From Paraburkholderia phosphatilytica (lineage in GTDB: Bacteria; Pseudomonadota; Gammaproteobacteria; Burkholderiales; Burkholderiaceae), in NCBI RefSeq assembly GCF_003443895.1, contig NZ_QQOA01000058.1:1-32549 (forward strand): a stretch of 32,549 bases of DNA, in the 5' to 3' direction. This document shows, one piece after another, positions 17,052 to 24,325 of the stretch. Below the pieces are notes generated by a model. The model had not been told where the DNA came from, ran no database searches, and worked only from the letters and a program-made list of their open reading frames with translations. A program made the position numbers and the translations under genes. How positions within the stretch are numbered: position 1 is the first letter of the stretch; the number at the start of each line of letters is the position of its first letter.

Positions 17052-17801
17052 ATGGATCGGATCGAACTTGAATTGTACTTGAACAACGTTCTGCAAACCT
17101 CGCGGTTCAAGGACTACTGCCCCAACGGGCTGCAGGTCGAAGGGCGTCGCCGGGTCAAGAAGATCGCCACCGGCGTGACCGCTTCGCTAGCGTTTCTCGA
17201 GTCTGCCCTGGAGTGGGGCGCGGATGCGGTACTTGTCCATCACGGCTACTTCTGGCGCAACGAGCCGCCGCAGATTACCGGTCGCAAGTATCGGCGTCTG
17301 CGCGCGCTGCTCGCGAACGACCTGAACCTCTTCGCTTACCATCTGCCGCTCGACGATCACCCCGACTACGGCAACAACGCGCAGCTCGGCGCGCGGCTCG
17401 GTCTGATTGCCGACGATGCGCGCTTCGGCGAGCAGGATCTCGGCTGGATCTCCACCCTGCCGATGCCGATCACGCTCGCGCACTTCACCGCGCAGGTCGA
17501 CCAGACGCTCGGCCGCGCGCCGCTCGTGCTCGGCGACCCCGACAGCGAACTGCGCCGCATCGCGTGGTGCACCGGCGGCGCGCAGAGCTATTTCGAAGCG
17601 GCGATCGACGCCGGCGCGGACGTCTTCCTGACCGGCGAGATCTCCGAGCACAACACGCACACGGCGGCCGAGAGCGGCGTCGCGTTCGTGTCGGCGGGCC
17701 ATCATGCGACCGAGCGCTACGGTGTGCAGGCGCTCGGCGCGCATCTGTCGGAAACCTTCGATGTCGAGCACCTCTTCATCGACATCGATAACCCGGTCTG
17801 A
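17052..17801 (+). CDS. Nif3-like dinuclear metal centre protein (YbgI family)
   Basis: This is a 249-residue toroidal hexamer-forming protein of the Nif3/YbgI (DUF34) family. Metal-ligand motifs are visible: VHHGYFW (His pair near residues 63-64), AYHLPLDDHPDYGNN (about 97-111) and, near the C-terminus, SAGHHATERYGVQAL with the conserved His and Glu. Annotation as a GTP cyclohydrolase homologue is old; the function is unresolved. GAGAGG at 17041-17046 supports the ATG at 17052. It starts only 21 bp from the divergent protease gene, so at least one of the two promoters must lie in the other gene or its leader. Confidence 0.9.
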   Translation: MDRIELELYLNNVLQTSRFKDYCPNGLQVEGRRRVKKIATGVTASLAFLESALEWGADAVLVHHGYFWRNEPPQITGRKYRRLRALLANDLNLFAYHLPLDDHPDYGNNAQLGARLGLIADDARFGEQDLGWISTLPMPITLAHFTAQVDQTLGRAPLVLGDPDSELRRIAWCTGGAQSYFEAAIDAGADVFLTGEISEHNTHTAAESGVAFVSAGHHATERYGVQALGAHLSETFDVEHLFIDIDNPV

Positions 17802-18031
17802 TCGTCGAGGAACGGCTCGACGCGTGACGAAATACGCCCCGCCATTGGGGGAGACACTTAAAAGAGGAGACGAAGTTATTCGCCGTCGCTGCGGGGAAAC
17901 CCTGAGATATCAAAGGCTTCGCATGGTTTTTGGCGCTCGGGCCTTGTAAATGCCGACTCCATTCGAGCACACTAGCGGCGGTAGCAAAAAGTAGCTGACG
18001 GAAAAATCCAACTCAGAAGTGGGGCGATGTG

Positions 18032-18652
18032 ATGCGAGACAAAGAAGATGGCCGCGTCGACAGCAGCCGCCGTACCTGGCTGATTGCGACGTCCGTAGCA
18101 GGTGGCATTGGAGGCGTTGCCACTGTCGTACCCTTCGTAAGTTCGTTTGCACCATCGGCGAAAGCCAAAGCGGCCGGCGCACCGGTCGAAGTCGATATCA
18201 CCAATCTGAAGCCGGGCGAGATGATGACCGTCGCCTGGCGCGGCAAGCCGGTCTGGATCGTCAACCGCACGGACGAAATGCTCGCCGACATCAAGAAGGC
18301 CGATAGCGAAGTCGCCGATCCGAATACCGAGAAGCCGTTCTCGATGCCCGACCCGGAATACTGCAAGAACGAGTACCGGTCGCGTCCCGATCACAAGAAC
18401 CTGTTCGTTGCCGTCGCTGTCTGCACCCACCTCGGCTGCACGCCGACCCCGCGTTTCCAGGAAGGCCCGCAGGCCAATCTGCCCGACGACTGGCCGGGCG
18501 GCTTCCTGTGTCCGTGTCACGGTTCCACCTATGACCTCGCCGGGCGTGTTTTCAAGAACAAGCCCGCACCGCAGAACCTCGATATCCCGCCGTACATGTT
18601 CACGACTGCGACGCAGCTCGTGATCGGCAAGGACGAAAAAGGAGAAGCGTAA
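18032..18652 (+). CDS. petA: PetA, Rieske iron-sulfur subunit of cytochrome bc1
   Basis: This 206-residue subunit of complex III oxidises ubiquinol and passes electrons to cytochrome c1. The [2Fe-2S] ligands are intact: Cys131 and His133 in CTHLGC, Cys160 and His163 in CPCHGS, with the disulfide cysteines Cys136 and Cys162. The N-terminus has a twin-arginine signal/anchor (SSRRTWLIATSVAGGIGG, Arg13-Arg14), so it is a predicted Tat substrate that keeps its anchor. GTG 18029 and ATG 18032 are adjacent in-frame starts; ATG is preferred. The 230-bp upstream gap holds no clear promoter. The stop overlaps the petB start by one base (TAATG). Confidence 0.96.
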   Translation: MRDKEDGRVDSSRRTWLIATSVAGGIGGVATVVPFVSSFAPSAKAKAAGAPVEVDITNLKPGEMMTVAWRGKPVWIVNRTDEMLADIKKADSEVADPNTEKPFSMPDPEYCKNEYRSRPDHKNLFVAVAVCTHLGCTPTPRFQEGPQANLPDDWPGGFLCPCHGSTYDLAGRVFKNKPAPQNLDIPPYMFTTATQLVIGKDEKGEA

Positions 18653-20031
18653 TGGCGACCGAAAAACAGGTGGAGACGACGGGGCTCACCGGCTGGATCG
18701 ATCGGCGCTTTCCGCTCACGTCGACGTGGAAGGCGCATCTGTCCGAGTACTACGCGCCGAAGAACTTCAACTTCTGGTACTTCTTCGGTTCACTTGCGCT
18801 GCTCGTGCTGGTGAACCAGATCGTCACCGGCATCTTCCTCACGATGAACTACAAGCCCGACTCGACGCTCGCGTTCGCGTCGGTCGAGTACATCATGCGC
18901 GAGGTGCCGTGGGGCTGGCTGATCCGCTACATGCACTCCACGGGCGCGTCGATGTTCTTCGTCGTCGTGTATCTGCACATGTTCCGCGGCCTGCTGTACG
19001 GCTCGTACCGCAAGCCGCGCGAGCTGGTGTGGATCTTTGGTTGCGCGATCTTCCTGTGCCTGATGGCCGAGGCGTTCTTCGGCTACCTGCTGCCGTGGGG
19101 CCAGATGTCGTACTGGGGCGCGCAGGTGATCGTGAACCTGTTCTCCGCGATCCCGTTCATCGGCCCGGACCTGTCGCTGTGGATCCGCGGCGACTACGTG
19201 GTGTCGGACGTGACGCTGAACCGCTTCTTCGCGTTCCACGTGATCGCGATTCCGCTCGTGCTGCTCGGGCTCGTGATCGCGCACATCGTCGCGCTGCACG
19301 AGGTGGGCTCGAACAATCCGGACGGCATCGAGATCAAGGCGAAGAAGGACGAGAACGGTATTCCGCTCGACGGCATCCCGTTCCATCCGTACTACTCGGT
19401 GCATGACCTGTTCGGCGTGTGCGTGTTCCTGATGGTGTTCGCGGCGATCCTGTTCTTCGCGCCGGAAATGGGCGGCTACTTCCTCGAGGCGAACAACTTC
19501 ATCCCGGCGAACCCGCTGCAGACGCCACCGGAAATCGCGCCGGTCTGGTACTTCACCGCGTTCTACGCGATGCTGCGCGCGACCACGGATCCGTTCAAGA
19601 TCGTGCTGATGATCGTGGTGGCGCTGCTCGGGTTGCTGGCGCTCGTGCGCGCGCGCGGCAAGTGGCGCATCGGGCTGCCGGTTCTCGCGGTGCTGGTGAT
19701 TCTCGCGATGATCGCGACGCAGTCGAAGTTCTGGGGCGTTGTGGTGATGGGCAGCGCGGTGGTGTCGCTGTTCTTCCTGCCGTGGCTCGACCGGTCGCCG
19801 GTGAAGTCGATCCGCTACCGGCCGTTCTTCCACAAGGTGTTCTACGGAATCTTCGTGCTCGCGTTCCTGACGCTGGCGTTCCTTGGGACCAAACCGCCAT
19901 CGCCCGCCGCGACGCTGATCGCGCAGATCTGCGCGCTGATCTACTTCGCCTTCTTCCTCGGCATGCCGTTCTGGACACCGCTGGGCACGTTCAAGACGCC
20001 GCCCGAGCGCGTCCGGTTCAAGTCCCACTAA
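18652..20031 (+). CDS. petB: PetB, cytochrome b subunit of cytochrome bc1
   Basis: This 459-residue integral membrane protein binds the two b hemes and both quinone sites. Heme-ligand histidines occur in YMHSTGASMFFVVVYLHMFRG and FFAFHVIAIPLVLLGLVIAHIVALHE. The Qo-site motif PEMGGYF replaces the usual PEWY core, where one expects PEW; the following PPEIAPVWYFTAFYAMLR is the conserved PEW-like segment here. Eight core helices are followed by extra hydrophobic segments, giving a length above the approximately 400-430 residues of many bacterial cytochromes b. It is translationally coupled to petA. Confidence 0.95.
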   Translation: MATEKQVETTGLTGWIDRRFPLTSTWKAHLSEYYAPKNFNFWYFFGSLALLVLVNQIVTGIFLTMNYKPDSTLAFASVEYIMREVPWGWLIRYMHSTGASMFFVVVYLHMFRGLLYGSYRKPRELVWIFGCAIFLCLMAEAFFGYLLPWGQMSYWGAQVIVNLFSAIPFIGPDLSLWIRGDYVVSDVTLNRFFAFHVIAIPLVLLGLVIAHIVALHEVGSNNPDGIEIKAKKDENGIPLDGIPFHPYYSVHDLFGVCVFLMVFAAILFFAPEMGGYFLEANNFIPANPLQTPPEIAPVWYFTAFYAMLRATTDPFKIVLMIVVALLGLLALVRARGKWRIGLPVLAVLVILAMIATQSKFWGVVVMGSAVVSLFFLPWLDRSPVKSIRYRPFFHKVFYGIFVLAFLTLAFLGTKPPSPAATLIAQICALIYFAFFLGMPFWTPLGTFKTPPERVRFKSH

Positions 20032-20054
20032 TCGCGAGCGAGGAGAAGACGAAG

Positions 20055-20822
20055 ATGAAAAAACTGCTTTCGACGCTCGCGCAGACGGGCTTCGCATCGA
20101 TTACACTCGCGCTCGCGCTGTTTGCCGGCCCGGTTCACGCGGATGACGAATTTCCGCTCGACCGGGCGCCGGACAACATGGAGAGTCTGGCGTCCCTGCA
20201 GCATGGCGCCCAATTGTTTGTAAACTATTGCCTGAACTGCCACAGCGCGAGCCTGATGCGGTATAGCCGGCTGGAAGATCTCGGCATCTCCCAGAAGGAA
20301 ATCGAGGCGAATCTGCTGTTCACGTCCGACAAGGTGGGCAGCACGATGACCATCGCGATGCGCCCCGACGACGCGAAGTCGTGGCTGGGCGCGGCGCCGC
20401 CCGATCTGTCGGTGGAAGCCCGGGCGCGCGGGCGTGACTGGCTGTACACGTACCTGCGCAGCTTCTACCGCGACAGCACGCGTCCGACTGGATGGAACAA
20501 TATGGTCTATCCAAACGTTGGTATGCCAAATGTGCTGTGGCAATTGCAGGGACAGCGTACCGCGAAGTTCACTGACATCACCGATCCGGAAAACGGTGAG
20601 AAAATCCACCGTTTCGATGGCTTCCAGCAGGTCGCGCCTGGAACCGTCTCGCGGGTGGATTATGATTCTGATGTTGCCGACCTGGTGGCGTACCTGTCGT
20701 GGATGGCGGAGCCGGAGCAGAAAACCCGCGAGCAGGTCGGGGTGTGGGTGCTGCTGTTCCTGGGCCTGTTGACCTTTTTTGCCTGGCGACTGAACGCCGC
20801 GTACTGGAAAGATATCAAATAA
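20055..20822 (+). CDS. petC: PetC, cytochrome c1
   Basis: This 255-residue subunit passes electrons from the Rieske centre to cytochrome c. It has an N-terminal Sec signal (MKKLLSTLAQ, hydrophobic core, cleavage after VHA), one heme c site CLNCH (Cys59, Cys62, His63), a probable Met ligand in NVGMPNVLW, and a C-terminal membrane anchor (VGVWVLLFLGLLTFFAWRLN). ATG 20055 is chosen because it begins the signal and follows GAGGAGAAG; the same frame is open far upstream inside petB. The stretch 20491-20550 is less GC-rich than the rest of the gene. Confidence 0.95.
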   Translation: MKKLLSTLAQTGFASITLALALFAGPVHADDEFPLDRAPDNMESLASLQHGAQLFVNYCLNCHSASLMRYSRLEDLGISQKEIEANLLFTSDKVGSTMTIAMRPDDAKSWLGAAPPDLSVEARARGRDWLYTYLRSFYRDSTRPTGWNNMVYPNVGMPNVLWQLQGQRTAKFTDITDPENGEKIHRFDGFQQVAPGTVSRVDYDSDVADLVAYLSWMAEPEQKTREQVGVWVLLFLGLLTFFAWRLNAAYWKDIK

Positions 20823-20841
20823 TCACGCCGTGACTGGCGTG

Positions 20842-20901
20842 GGGCCGGCGTCGGAAAAGACCCGCTGGACGGTTTTTTCCGAGCTGGCCCTTCAGCTTTT
20901 T
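20842..20901 (+). terminator. Attenuator-like stem-loop between petC and sspA
   Basis: Outer arms GGGCC (20842-20846) and GGCCC (20886-20890) enclose perfect inner arms CGGAAAA (20852-20858) and TTTTCCG (20875-20881). A T5 run follows at 20897-20901, then at once the sspA ribosome site GAGGA. A separate 6-bp hairpin CACGCC/GGCGTG lies just after the petC stop (20824-20841). It could end the petABC transcript or attenuate read-through into sspA. Confidence 0.45.
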
Positions 20902-20916
20902 GAGGAAATGTAAATC

Positions 20917-21528
20917 ATGATGGTTCTGTATTCTGGCACTACTTGCCCGTTCTCCCAGCGCTGCCGGCTGGTGTTGTTCGAAAAGGGCATGGACTTCGAG
21001 ATCCGCGACGTCGACCTGTTCAACAAGCCGGAAGACATCGCGGTGATGAATCCGTATGGTCAGGTGCCGATCCTCGTCGAACGGGACCTGATCCTGTACG
21101 AATCGAACATCATCAACGAGTACATCGACGAGCGTTTCCCCCATCCGCAGCTGATGCCCGCCGACCCGGTGCAGCGAGCCCGCGCACGCCTGTTCCTGCT
21201 GAACTTCGAAAAGGAACTGTTCGTGCACGTCGGCACGCTCGAAAACGAGAAGGGCAAGGCCGCCGAGAAGAATCACGAGAAGGCGCGCATCGCGATCCGC
21301 GATCGTCTGACGCAGCTCGCACCGATTTTCCTGAAGAACAAGTACATGCTCGGGGAAGAGTTCTCGATGCTCGACGTTGCGATCGCGCCGCTGCTGTGGC
21401 GTCTCGATCACTACGGCATCGAGCTGTCGAAGAACGCGGCGCCGCTCATGAAGTACGCAGAGCGGATTTTCAGCCGGCCGGCGTATATCGAAGCGCTGAC
21501 GCCGTCGGAAAAGGTCATGCGCCGCTGA
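20917..21528 (+). CDS. sspA: SspA, stringent starvation protein A (GST fold)
   Basis: This 203-residue protein has a glutathione-transferase fold. It binds RNA polymerase and supports stress and virulence gene expression in Gram-negative bacteria. The thioredoxin-like N-terminal domain has MNPYGQVPILVERDLILYESNIINEYIDERFPHP, typical of SspA. The C-terminal helical domain has MLDVAIAPLLWRLDHYGI. Unlike the E. coli protein it has two N-terminal cysteines (CPFSQRC). Two adjacent ATGs occur at 20917 and 20920; the first is better spaced from GAGGA. sspB follows after 69 bp. Confidence 0.92.
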   Translation: MMVLYSGTTCPFSQRCRLVLFEKGMDFEIRDVDLFNKPEDIAVMNPYGQVPILVERDLILYESNIINEYIDERFPHPQLMPADPVQRARARLFLLNFEKELFVHVGTLENEKGKAAEKNHEKARIAIRDRLTQLAPIFLKNKYMLGEEFSMLDVAIAPLLWRLDHYGIELSKNAAPLMKYAERIFSRPAYIEALTPSEKVMRR

Positions 21529-21597
21529 TGGTGTGCGGTTCGGGGCCTGGCGCGCGGCTTTCGGGAAGCGTGCCTTTCCCCGGTATGAGGATCGTTG

Positions 21598-22113
21598 ATG
21601 CAAGAGATTTCCACCAAGCCGTATCTGCTGCGCGCGCTGTACGAGTGGTGCACGGATAACGGTTACACGCCCCACATCGCCGTGCGGGTCGACAACCAGA
21701 CCCGCGTGCCGCGGCAGTTCGTGCGGGACAACGAGATCGTGTTGAACATCAGCTTCGAGGCCACGAGCCAGCTGCAGATGGGCAACGACTGGATCGAGTT
21801 CAGCGCGCGCTTCTCCGGCAAGTCGCACAAGATCGAGGTGCCTGTCGCGAACGTGCTCGCCATCTATGCGCGCGAGAACGGTCAGGGCATGGCGTTCCCG
21901 GTCGAATCGACGGGCGGCGAGGCGGCGGACTCCGCGGCGGATCTGGACGAGCAGCCGTTGCCGGAAGACGAAAGCGCGGCTCAGCAGGCTGAGCCTGGCG
22001 CCAGCGCGGCGGCAGATGCGGCCACGGCGGGCGAGGGCTCGGCGGACGACGCCGGCGCAGCCGACGACAGTGCGAAGAGCGCCGGAAGAGGCCACCTCAA
22101 GGTCGTGAAATGA
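21598..22113 (+). CDS. sspB: SspB, ClpXP protease specificity-enhancing factor
   Basis: This 171-residue adaptor delivers ssrA-tagged proteins to ClpXP. The N-terminal domain (about 1-105) has KPYLLRALYEWCTDNGYTPHI and NDWIEFSARFSGKSHKIEVP, the tag-binding fold. A long Ala/Asp/Glu-rich disordered linker (about 106-160) follows, ending in GHLKVVK, which matches the ClpX-docking motif at the end of E. coli SspB. ATG 21598 is chosen over the preceding in-frame TTG. The sspA-sspB order is as in E. coli. Confidence 0.93.
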   Translation: MQEISTKPYLLRALYEWCTDNGYTPHIAVRVDNQTRVPRQFVRDNEIVLNISFEATSQLQMGNDWIEFSARFSGKSHKIEVPVANVLAIYARENGQGMAFPVESTGGEAADSAADLDEQPLPEDESAAQQAEPGASAAADAATAGEGSADDAGAADDSAKSAGRGHLKVVK

Positions 22114-22132
22114 AGTAGAATCGCGCTCTTAC

Positions 22133-22208
<76 letters not shown>

Positions 22209-22214
22209 GTCATT

Positions 22215-22249
22215 GCAAACGGGTCCCTCGCGGACCCGTTTGCGTTTGT
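22215..22249 (+). terminator. Intrinsic terminator after tRNA-Thr
   Basis: Perfect 12-bp arms GCAAACGGGTCC (22215-22226) and GGACCCGTTTGC (22232-22243) surround the loop CTCGC. A moderately T-rich tail (GTTTGTG) follows. The stem begins 7 bases after the tRNA CCA end. Confidence 0.85.
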
Positions 22250-22332
22250 GCTTGTGTGCTTGCGCGTGTGACCTCGAGATCGCGCGCTCGCGTCTGTGCA
22301 CTCCAGCATCCCATCCGGCGTCCATCCCTTCG

Positions 22333-23475
22333 ATGACCACCTTCGCCACCCTCACGCTGCCCGCCGATCCGACCGGCGCCGAACAGACCGTCCATTGGCA
22401 TTCGGAGTCCGGTTCCGCGCCGCCGAAGCGCGTCGTGATCGCCGATGACCGCACCACCGCGGACGCGGCGTTCCGCCTCGCGAGCGAAGGCACCGCGCTC
22501 GTGTGGCGCGGTGACTTCCAGAATGCCCGGCAGCTGCTGCAGGCGATGACCCGCCGCATCGAGCGCAAGCCGCGCAAGCAGGCGGCCACACCGAAGGACG
22601 CGTTCAACCTGCATCGGCAGGCGCAGTCGCAACGGGCGCGCACGCTGGGGATGCTGCTGATCCCACTGGACGGTGGCTACACGATTCCGCTGCGCCGCGC
22701 GCCGGACGTGCAGGACGCGTGCGCCGAGGTCTATGGGCCCGCCGACGATCAAGCGTCCGTCGTGTCGCTGCGCGAATTGCTGGGTTTGATCGGCGCGCAT
22801 GAGTGGCGCAAGAAGGGCGTCGAGATTCCCGTGCTCGGCGAGCGTATTCATCCGTACTACGGCGTGTTTTCGCCGGTGCGGGGCGAGTATCTCGATCTGG
22901 TCGCGCGGGTGCCGCTGCCGTCGGCTGCGATGGAGCTGGCCTTCGACGTCGGTACCGGCACCGGCGTGATCGCCGCAGTGCTCGCGAAGCGCGGCGTCAA
23001 GCGTGTCGTTGCGACGGATCAGGATGCACGCGCGCTCGCCTGTGCGCGCGAGAACCTCGAGCGGCTTGGCTACGCGCCGTGCGTCGAGGTGGTCGAGGCC
23101 GATCTGTTTCCGCCGGGCCGCGCGCCGCTGATCGTCTGCAATCCACCGTGGGTGCCCGCGCGGCCGGCGTCGTCGATCGAATACGCGGTGTTCGATCCGG
23201 ATAGCCGCATGTTGTTGGGATTCCTGAATGGTCTCGCCGCGCATCTGGAACCGGCCGGCGAAGGCTGGCTGATCCTGTCGGATTTCGCGGAGCACCTTGG
23301 TTTGCGCACGCGCGAGATGCTGATGGACGCGATCGAACGGGCAGGGCTCGAAGTCGCCGGGCGCGAGGATATCCGGCCGCGACACCCGAAGTCGTCGGAC
23401 AAGAGCGATCCGCTGCACGCGGCGCGTGCAGCGGAGATCACTTCGTTGTGGCGATTGAAGGCGAAGGGCGGGTAG
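22333..23475 (+). CDS. Class I SAM-dependent methyltransferase with NPPW motif
   Basis: This is a 380-residue protein. A C-terminal Rossmann methyltransferase domain (about 175-375) has SAM motif I DVGTGTG (205-211), the acidic ribose ligand in VVATDQDARAL, and the catalytic motif NPPW (270-273). NPPY/NPPW marks methylation of a planar amino group, as in PrmC (release-factor Gln) and RlmG/RsmC-type enzymes. The N-terminal approximately 170 residues form a separate domain that I do not recognise. ATG 22333 begins the homologous region; the frame is open to 22213 through the terminator, which is non-coding. No clear ribosome site is seen. The target is unknown. Confidence 0.82.
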   Translation: MTTFATLTLPADPTGAEQTVHWHSESGSAPPKRVVIADDRTTADAAFRLASEGTALVWRGDFQNARQLLQAMTRRIERKPRKQAATPKDAFNLHRQAQSQRARTLGMLLIPLDGGYTIPLRRAPDVQDACAEVYGPADDQASVVSLRELLGLIGAHEWRKKGVEIPVLGERIHPYYGVFSPVRGEYLDLVARVPLPSAAMELAFDVGTGTGVIAAVLAKRGVKRVVATDQDARALACARENLERLGYAPCVEVVEADLFPPGRAPLIVCNPPWVPARPASSIEYAVFDPDSRMLLGFLNGLAAHLEPAGEGWLILSDFAEHLGLRTREMLMDAIERAGLEVAGREDIRPRHPKSSDKSDPLHAARAAEITSLWRLKAKGG

Positions 23476-23481
23476 GGATTC

Positions 23482-23561
23482 AGGTGAGCCGCGGTAGCCG
23501 CGATTGGCCACCGTTACCGGTGATGTTGCCAGCACACGAAATGGCCACCGCTAGCTCACCT
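23482..23561. repeat. Nested inverted/direct repeat region, possible IS end remnant
   Basis: Outer arms AGGTGAGC (23482-23489) and GCTCACCT (23554-23561) are perfect, extended inward by GCGG/CCGC across a small internal loop. Inside are hairpins CGCGG-TAG-CCGCG and CACCG-TTAC-CGGTG, and two direct copies of TGGCCACCG (23505-23513 and 23542-23550). Repeated short motifs of this kind occur at termini of some IS families (IS21-like), but no transposase is present. It could instead be a structured transcript end. Confidence 0.5.
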
Positions 23562-23568
23562 TGTCGAT

Positions 23569-23623
23569 TCTGGACTTTTTGGTCTACAGCGCGTCCAGAG
23601 ACATCCGGACGCTCAGTCCGGAT
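23569..23623 (-). terminator. Two hairpins at the end of the 106-residue gene
   Basis: ATCCGGAC/GTCCGGAT (23603-23610 and 23616-23623) is a perfect 8-bp stem with loop GCTCA, and the minus-strand stop codon (23613-23615) is inside that loop. A second perfect stem TCTGGAC/GTCCAGA (23569-23575 and 23593-23599) lies next, with five A on the minus strand inside its loop. They probably terminate this gene and block read-through from the convergent methyltransferase. A U-tract is lacking, so efficiency is uncertain. Confidence 0.5.
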
Positions 23624-23933
23624 ACGCCTCGTCGACGTGCAGCCCCGCGAGCTTGAAGATCACGCGGAGCGTCTGCGGCTTGATATCGCGCCGCGCGGCG
23701 AGCGCGGTCATCACGAAGTCGAGCACTTTCGCGTACTTCAGCATGACGAGGCACGACTCGAGGTCGACGCTACCGTCGCGCATCGCCTCGGCGACGTGCA
23801 GCATCTCGACCGAGATGTCGCGCGCCATTTCGAGTTCGATCTGTTGCTTCTCGGTCCACTCCGGCGTCGCGGTGAGCTTCGCCATCAGTTCCTGAAATTT
23901 TTGTTCGGCGTTTCCGTTCGGTATCGTATTCAT
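23613..23933 (-). CDS. Hypothetical 106-residue helical protein
   Basis: I do not recognise this family. It is small, soluble, charged and almost wholly helix-forming, with no signal peptide, cysteine pair or metal motif. Features include KQQIELEMARDISVEMLHVAEAM, a LESCLVMLKYAKVLDFVMTALAARRD helix pair, and a C-terminal IFKLAGLHVDEAYPD. GAGG lies 6 bp before the ATG, and third-position GC is coding-like on this strand. It is monocistronic, convergent with the methyltransferase and flanked upstream by a 392-bp gap. A longer opposing plus-strand frame has no coding character. Confidence 0.75.
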   Translation of the reverse strand: MNTIPNGNAEQKFQELMAKLTATPEWTEKQQIELEMARDISVEMLHVAEAMRDGSVDLESCLVMLKYAKVLDFVMTALAARRDIKPQTLRVIFKLAGLHVDEAYPD

Positions 23934-24325
23934 CGCAGCCTCATATCCGTCTGCGCGCGCTTCGTTGATGTGGCGCGCTGCAGGTTACGTAACGTCCGCA
24001 TCCTTGTTCCGATGCGACCTCCCCCACGCTTCACGATCCGCCGATGTCTCCTGCGGCGGTCGTCCGTCAGTCCCTGTTGTTCTCCGCCCGCGCCACAAGG
24101 GCTAACGGGCTATCCTCTGCTGCCGGCGCGACTGCGATGCCTGTTTGCGCCGCCGAAATCACAGCATGAAGTATTCCAGGCGAGAAGCCGGCACACTGTC
24201 ATCCGGTCCGGAGATGACAACTGCTGCATGACGATTCGCCCATTTCGGTAAACTGACACCAACTTTTAATTCCATCCGTCGCCTTTCGCACGTTTCGCGT
24301 ATTTTTCGGGCGGCGGTCTGAAACG
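23934..24325. other. 392-bp intergenic region between divergent genes
   Basis: No gene is seen here. Near the minus-strand gene lies the 10-bp palindrome GTTACGTAAC (23984-23993). Toward the plus-strand gene lies a perfect inverted repeat TGTCATC/GATGACA (24197-24203 and 24213-24219), then TAAACT (24249-24254), a -10-like box without a good -35. The run after 24254 is AT-rich (AACTTTTAATT) relative to the genome. The inverted repeat would sit about 30-50 bp upstream of that -10, a plausible regulator site. Confidence 0.5.

Noticed and set aside
17802..18031. Possible small gene before petA (AGAGGAG near 17863)
   Set aside because: A good ribosome-site sequence is present, but no start codon follows at usable spacing and no conserved peptide frame is seen.
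23448..24251. A 267-codon plus-strand open frame
   Set aside because: It overlaps the methyltransferase end, the repeat region and the minus-strand 106-residue gene. Its product has no family features and poor coding character; high GC makes long spurious frames common.
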